Shown here piece after piece: positions 58,087-64,000 of a stretch of DNA of 64,000 nucleotides. The notes below the pieces were generated by a model. It ran no database searches and was not told the origin of the DNA. It saw only the letters and a program-made list of their open reading frames with translations. Positions within the stretch are counted from its first letter, which is position 1. Every line of letters begins with the position of its first letter. The DNA is from Oxytricha trifallax (lineage: Eukaryota > Ciliophora > Spirotrichea > Sporadotrichida > Oxytrichidae): the NCBI GenBank assembly GCA_000711775.1, contig ARYC01017490.1, positions 62,001 through 126,000 of the forward strand, given 5' to 3'. Both the position numbers and the translations under genes were made by a program.

Positions 58087-58495
58087 TTGTTGAATACACT
58101 TGACAAAGGAAAAAAAATATATTAAATATAATAATTAAAATCTATGGCAGTTAACTTTCTTAAATCCTAGAAAATGTGGTTTATGTTAGATAGAAAACTT
58201 AAAACATGTTGGACTTTATAGTTTATGGTAGCCCTCTTTTGCATCCCCGGTGTGAGATAAATCGAGTTTAATTTTGAAAAAGTAATCACCTCAATAATCC
58301 CTCACAATTAAACTCAAATAATCTTGCCCTTAAGATACGAAAGAACGCTTTTGTCAAGAGTAAAAACCAGCATGATTAAAGTTCCCTATAAAAAAAGTGC
58401 CATATTGTTTAGGTTTCAAGAAATTTAGCTACACTAATTTTAATTATATTATGTTAAATTAATTTTTATTTCCTAGGTTAAATGTATTCCAACAA
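58087..58495. mobile_element. Palindromic element, copy 3 (409 bp, diverged)
   Basis: The left end TTGTTGAATACAC and right end TGTATTCCAACAA match copies 1 and 2. Inside, GTTAGATAGA, TGGACTTTATAG, TTTGCATCCCCGG and GTGAGATAAATCGAG align with copy 1. The arms are less complementary than in the other copies. TA at 58085-58086 and 58496-58497. Confidence 0.82.
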
Positions 58496-61400
58496 TAATT
58501 ATATATTTAGATATAGATTTCTAGAAACTGAAGAGATTAAGATTGTTTAAATCAAATTTAATTTATTATTATTTAATCTCCTCGAATAAGCAATTTAATA
58601 CACAACTTAGATCAATATTTATTAAATTGAGATATTCATTAAAAATAAATTATAGCTTATCAATGTAATAATAACCCCATTAAATTAGAAACAATAATAG
58701 TTATAAAATAGAAGTTCCCTCGAGAATTTTAATGGGATTAAAGTATGTCTAAAACAATAGATATATTTATAATTCATTTAATTTCCTTATCAATTTATAT
58801 CTAATTAATCTTCTTATCATTTATATAAATTGGCTTTATGAATATTTGCTGTTAAGGATAAACTTGAGTTCACTATTCAATAGTTAAAGCTTAGTATTCG
58901 CATCTCTAATGCCAATATGTACTTAACCTTAAAATCATTAATATTATCATAAATTAATTTAATAATTTTATATAAATTGAAATTTTATTAAAATTTAAAT
59001 TCAACTTAAAAAAACTTTGAATCAATTGCAACTTTGGAAAGTTTTTAAGATTTTAGCTGATGTTATTTGCATTCAACAAAAAATTATCTTCAAGCACTTA
59101 GAATTGCTAATGCCTATTTCACATCTATTTTCGTAAAGAGATAAACAAATGCACGGAATATAATAAATGGAATACTTTGACTAAAAAAAAAGACCTAGAA
59201 TGCTTATTAAATAGTTTCTAAGAATTGAGAAACATCTTGAAATAATTTATTTACAAAAATTGAGTAGTTAATGGCCTTTTTTATAAAATATACCGCTATT
59301 TTATTTTAAACTATATTATATATAGGTATTAACCTAAATATTTCATAATTAATATTTGATTTAACTATTTGAATTCTATGAATAATAAATTAAAGTAAGA
59401 TATTTATTAACTGTAATTTATTTAAATTTTGAGTTAATTTTTCTATGAATTAAAAAAGAATTATTCTCATATCTATCTTATAATCATTCATTTCGGTAAT
59501 ATGTATATATTTTATAATGATTAAATATATGAATAAGATTTTATTTTTAAAATAATGACTTTCATGAGTTGCATTACTAATTGTATTTTATCTTTTTTAT
59601 TATTATATAGTAAAATTATTAATATTGAGTTTGAATTGTTTATAATTTTTCTACATTTATTTTAAAAATATCATATTTTTTTATTTTATATTTTGTAATT
59701 AAATTATTTTTAAAAAAGTTTAATATAATTACAGAAAATATATATTTAGTAAGATCAATAAAAAAATATGTAAAAATAAAGGATGAAAAAAATATATATA
59801 TTGTAATCTTGCATCATTGAAACATTCACTCTATTTGTATGTTAAATGCGAATATAATAACAAATTAAGTATTTAATATTTTTAAATTAAATTAAATTAT
59901 AATTACTTATAGTTCACAGATTAGGAAATCGAGTATTTGCAAGATAATTTGATTTATTTTGTAATTATTGCTAGTAAGATGCATTAAAATCAATGATTGC
60001 TTTTGATAATTTTGAATTAATAGGAGGCAACCAATAGAAAATATATTACAAATGAAGTATGTAATTATGTTGATATTTAATTTAAATGTTAAGCTAAAAG
60101 ATTTATTTATTATCAAATAAATAAAAATAACTTGCAATTTATATTCAAGAAGTGAAATTAATTCTAATCCTATAAAATTTTCAAAATTATATTTAATCTT
60201 AACCTAAAGATAGAAAAAATATATATTTTACATTTAATTTTGTAACATTTGAATGTATATCTTGTTAAATATTTTATGAAAATATGTATTTTCGACATAT
60301 ATTTTCTTAAAACAATTAAATAATATTTGTGTAAAGATAATTTATATTTGTAATTAAATTTAAAGTAAAACAACCATGCCTCAATTTATATTTATGCGAA
60401 ATGAATTACTATAAATCAAAATTTAAACTTACTCGAAAACATTTGATTAGCTTAAAACAACTTTTTTAAGAAAATGTCATAAATCTAATTTAAATATATC
60501 TTATTTCAATATAAAAATACTTTTCTAAGCAAACATTTTTCTATATTAGTGAAGTTTCTGTTATGGATTCTAGATTAAACTGGGCAATTTTTCAAATAAT
60601 ACTTAATAATTAGTTGAGACATTAATTAAATACTATTTTTGCTAATAAAGTACTCTATTATGACTTCGTTATGTTATAAATAAATTGGTATTAAAATTAG
60701 CATTATTATGTGAAAAGATGAAATGTAATAATACTTTGGTCATTTAAAAATATATTTTGTGTTTTATTTAGTTTTAAATTCCAATTTATATAATTATAAA
60801 ATATACTCTTGCACATAGTCTCTAAATTTTGTTTATCATACAAGAAATTAAAAAATAAAAATAATTATTTTTGAACATTTACCTAATAGTAAACTATTTT
60901 ACTCTTGTAAGATACCCTATAAACCAAAATTTCAATTTACATAATTAATTATTTTATAAATTTGAATTAATCTTATGTGAAATATTTAATTAAAATAAAT
61001 GTTAATTGGTGCTCCTATAATATTCAAATATTGAAATTTAATATTTATTTTTCCAATTTGTAAATGCTTGTTAGTTAAGTAGAATTATAAAATTATGAAA
61101 ATTCAAAACCCCAAAACTTTTTTTATGATTTTAATTGATTTTACATTTCATATAATTCTCATAGGTATTGGTTTATAATAAATAGACAACTTATTCAAGC
61201 TTTATTACCAAATTTATGATCATAAATTTTTAAATATATAAAAGCGTAAAGTGCTATATAAATACTGAATAAATATGTCTAACTAATTAAATTTTCTTAT
61301 TATAATATTATTTCTTTCTTACTCATTACTAATTATGTAATTGAATTAAAATAATATTTTACCATTTATCAAATATAAATTAATATCTTTATTTAATGAT

Positions 61401-62242
61401 TTGTAATGCATTAAATTTTATAAAAAGATAATATATTTTTAAATTAAGAATTAATTCTTCTTAGGAATTTGTTCATAATTTATATTATACAAGGATTGAG
61501 ACAACGATGGTATTTTTATTCCACCCATTACTAAAAAACTTCCTTATAACCCGATAATTTTCTATAAAAAACCGCTAATAAACAGTATTTTAACTTCAGC
61601 TAGAGATTATTACATATTTTAAGTTTGATTAATGATAAATTTTTATAGTAATTCACAAAATCAAGGTAAACAGTAAAAAAATTTAATTTTTTCTTCCTTA
61701 AATTTATATTTTTATCCTAATATTTAGATGAGTTATATTCATTACAGTTTTATCCTTCATATAAAAATACTTATTTTTTGAAAATCAATAATTATAAAAT
61801 ATTTTTTAACTCTTTCTCTGATAATTACTATTTAATTGTAAATTATAAATTTTTCTTAACAAAATAATTATTGAATGACAAGACATTTTTACTTCGATTA
61901 CGCGCATTGTTGGGAAAATTTAGCTTTAATTATTTTTATCACAACTTGTAATTGCATTCTTTCATACCCTCTTTTAAACCTGAATAACTCTAAATGTTCA
62001 AGCATTTATGATTATTTCTGCAAAGTTTGTTGAAAAAGTTACCCTTTCTAAAAATTTGTGATTTTGTGACAATTTGTTATTTTATAATTAAGTCTTAGGA
62101 TTCTTCTTGTTTTACATAGAGTGATCTAAATTATTAAAAGAATTAAAAAAATTTTAAAAATCTGATGAGAGACTTCATCAATCATTTTAATCTACTTGTT
62201 AACAAATATGAATGATTTAGTATATAGCTCTATATAACATAA

Positions 62243-62440
62243 GATTAAATTTGAGCATCCTATTGGAACCTAACCTCTTAGAATGGTATGGAGAAGGTTG
62301 TGATATCAGTTTTCATACTTGAGAGATTTATTTAAATTTCCAATGTCATAGTCCCATATTTTTAATTTGAATTGGTATGTGCTTAATAAGGATTAGATCC
62401 TAAAATGGTACTGCTTTATTTATTAGTACCTAGTTTTATT
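62243..62440 (-). mobile_element. Relic of a TBE internal segment
   Basis: Aligns in inverse orientation with about 47150-47345 of the intact TBE: GAGCATCCTATTGGAACC, TGGAGAAGGTTGTGATATCA, ATACTTGAGAGAT and GTCCCATATTTTTAATTTG all have close counterparts. No TIRs or coding parts remain. Confidence 0.82.
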
Positions 62441-63857
62441 ATTAAAAAAATAAGGAAAATTTTATAATTAAATCAGTAAATTCTCGATGGATTTTTTATT
62501 TATTATTAACTTTCAAATAAATTTATAGGCAAGTCTATCCTAATCTATATTCATTTGTAAAATTCTTATTGCTATTATTAAATCTTTTTATAATTTTATT
62601 CTAATTCATAAAAACAGTAAAAAATTTAAACAAAACATAATATGAGCTATCTTCAACGAAATTCAATAGCTAAAATATAAATCTAAATGAAGCTTAATTT
62701 TTTTTAACAAATAATTTCAAGAACTTTCAATAGAATTCTCTTAAAAGAGCGAGAGCTATTCCTTGAGTTTTCTATTATTTGAAATAATTACAAATCAATA
62801 GAATAAAATTAATTCATTAAAAGAGTGTAAATTAAATTATAAATAAAAAAAATAGAATAAATATTAAATAAGGTATTTTATTGGAGTTATTTAATAAATA
62901 AAACTATAGAATTTATGAAGATGGTAATTTATATACAAAAAAATGAATAAAAAAATGGGAATAAAGCAAGAAATTTATTAGCTTTTTAGTATAAAATCAC
63001 AAAAACCATGATCAATATTAAGTTAAAAATAGCTTCACTTCAGTAAATTGATTTATAAATTTTGTAAGTTCCATTTTTCTAGTAAATTTCAAGACAAGAA
63101 AATGTTACTTATATGAGAAATTTTTTAATTATTGATTAAACTAAATTTTAATTGATAATAAACTTTAAATTTTGTAAAAAAAAATGAAATTGTAGTAATC
63201 ATTTTTAAAATTATTTACAAACTCAAAGAATTAATTTATCAATGTATATTAATTTAGCCAAAATTTATACAGATTTAAGACTGTAATTTTTAGGATGAAT
63301 ATAAATTGTTTCATAAGTGATTAGTAAATAAAAAGACTGAGAATTATCAAGATTAATAGATGTTTTTTTTAACATTCAAAAAACAAGACTGGCAATTATT
63401 AATAAAATGCTACAACATCTGTGAGTTTTATATTAACTCTAAGAAAATAACTATAAGATAAGACAAGAAAGACATAGCTTTACATGCGATTCATAGGCTT
63501 AGAAGCTTTATTTATTAAATATGATATTATATTGAATACTACTCTTTGAATTGGCAATAGGGTGAAAATAAATAAGAATGATATAGTTTATATGTTAGAT
63601 TAGAGAATTTTCTTACAAAAAATAAATAGTTAAATATATAATAAATAATGCTTAACATAATAAGAGAAATTTTAATAGAGCAGAGGATGATCAATATATA
63701 TTTTAGACTTTTAATATAAGATCTAAAAGTTGCTCTTAGTAATATTATATCTATTATATAAATAATTTTAGCATTTTAAACATCATAATAGCTCTAAGAA
63801 AATTATTTTTTAAAAAAAATAAGCATACAAACATTTTTATTTAAAGAATTTAAGTTT

Positions 63858-64000
63858 ATATTCTTCCGTTAAATCCATAAGGAGAATATTAATTTAACAT
63901 AGAGACATTTGAATAGTTAGTTTCTTCAAATTAGTTATTGTTATTAATGTTGCTATAATTGTGGCTGGATCAAAATGTATGAAGAGATATTTAATTCATA
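63858..64000 (-). pseudogene. Second copy of the NEK 3'-terminal segment, partial
   Basis: Reads on the minus strand towards NQYSPYGFNGRI, nearly identical to the end of the NEK gene (NQYSPYGFNGRMH, 42400-42445). Similarity continues upstream to the window edge (ISLHTF against RSPHAVF), with several changes including one TGA. It could be the last MDS of a paralogous gene outside the window or a decayed duplicate; the window end prevents a decision. Confidence 0.6.

Larger units (their letters stand above)
57510..63850. other. AT-rich germline DNA without a supported gene
   Basis: Long A/T-rich sequence. Only palindromic element copy 3 (58087-58495) and a TBE relic (62243-62440) stand out. 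Short open frames such as those near 60000-60370 are expected by chance. Confidence 0.55.

Noticed and set aside
1..64000. Scrambled or inverted MDSs
   Set aside because: All confidently joined coding blocks are in order on one strand. Possible minus-strand blocks near 26.2-26.5 kb were too weak to call.

Overview
The window looks like germline (micronuclear) DNA of a spirotrichous ciliate of the Oxytricha/Stylonychia type. Four observations support this. (1) Every convincing reading frame uses TAA and TAG as glutamine and stops only at TGA. (2) Genes are interrupted by AT-rich segments that lack GT..AG ends and are bounded by short direct repeats of 2-7 bp (pointers); removing the segment plus one repeat copy restores frame and family-typical protein. 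These are internal eliminated sequences (IESs) between macronuclear-destined segments (MDSs). (3) Conventional short GT..AG introns (about 31-90 nt) exist alongside them. (4) A 3.9-kb transposon with C4A4 telomere-like terminal repeats, a TBE element, sits in the window. The species itself is an inference. All MDSs found are in linear order; I saw no scrambling.

Layout. 0.1-6.0 kb: ferlin (-). 6.3-7.8: MORN protein (+). 8.3-12.0: FHA-RINGv-FHA protein (-). 12.2-13.0: R-SNARE (-). 13.1-14.9: unknown, possibly mitochondrial, protein (-). 15.0-18.7: cyclic-nucleotide-gated-type channel (+). 18.7-22.1: coiled-coil protein (-). 22.5-23.5: unknown protein with an MG start (+). 23.5-25.1: MAPK-like kinase (-). 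26.6-29.4: Asn/Gln-rich gene (+). 29.7-32.2: PG-rich/Ser-Asn-Gln-rich protein (-). 32.3-34.6: IFT70/TTC30 (-). 34.7-36.1: Cys-rich membrane protein (-). 36.3-38.5: GH6 cellobiohydrolase (+). 38.7-40.3: His/Asn/Gly-rich protein (-). 40.5-42.2: RBR ubiquitin ligase with membrane segments (+). 42.4-50.6: NEK kinase (-) carrying a whole TBE transposon inside its coding sequence. 50.6-64 kb: AT-rich DNA with one LRR-like gene (55.8-57.5), repeats, a TBE relic and, at the right edge, a second copy of the NEK 3' end.

Mobile DNA is tied to the elimination system. The TBE is flanked by ATT copies and its exact removal restores the NEK frame, so it behaves as a giant IES. A family of ~410-bp palindromic elements flanked by TA is present three times; two copies lie inside IESs of genes. 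A 497-bp element with nine-G ends and an 8-bp target duplication lies in the Asn/Gln-rich gene. No tRNA, rRNA or CRISPR was recognised.

The genes do not form one pathway; several fit a predatory ciliated cell (IFT70, PG-rich and MORN proteins for cilia and cortex, ferlin and R-SNARE for membrane fusion, GH6 for digestion). All protein calls come from reading translations by eye with the ciliate code; exact exon and IES borders inside a few base pairs of repeat are ambiguous by nature.
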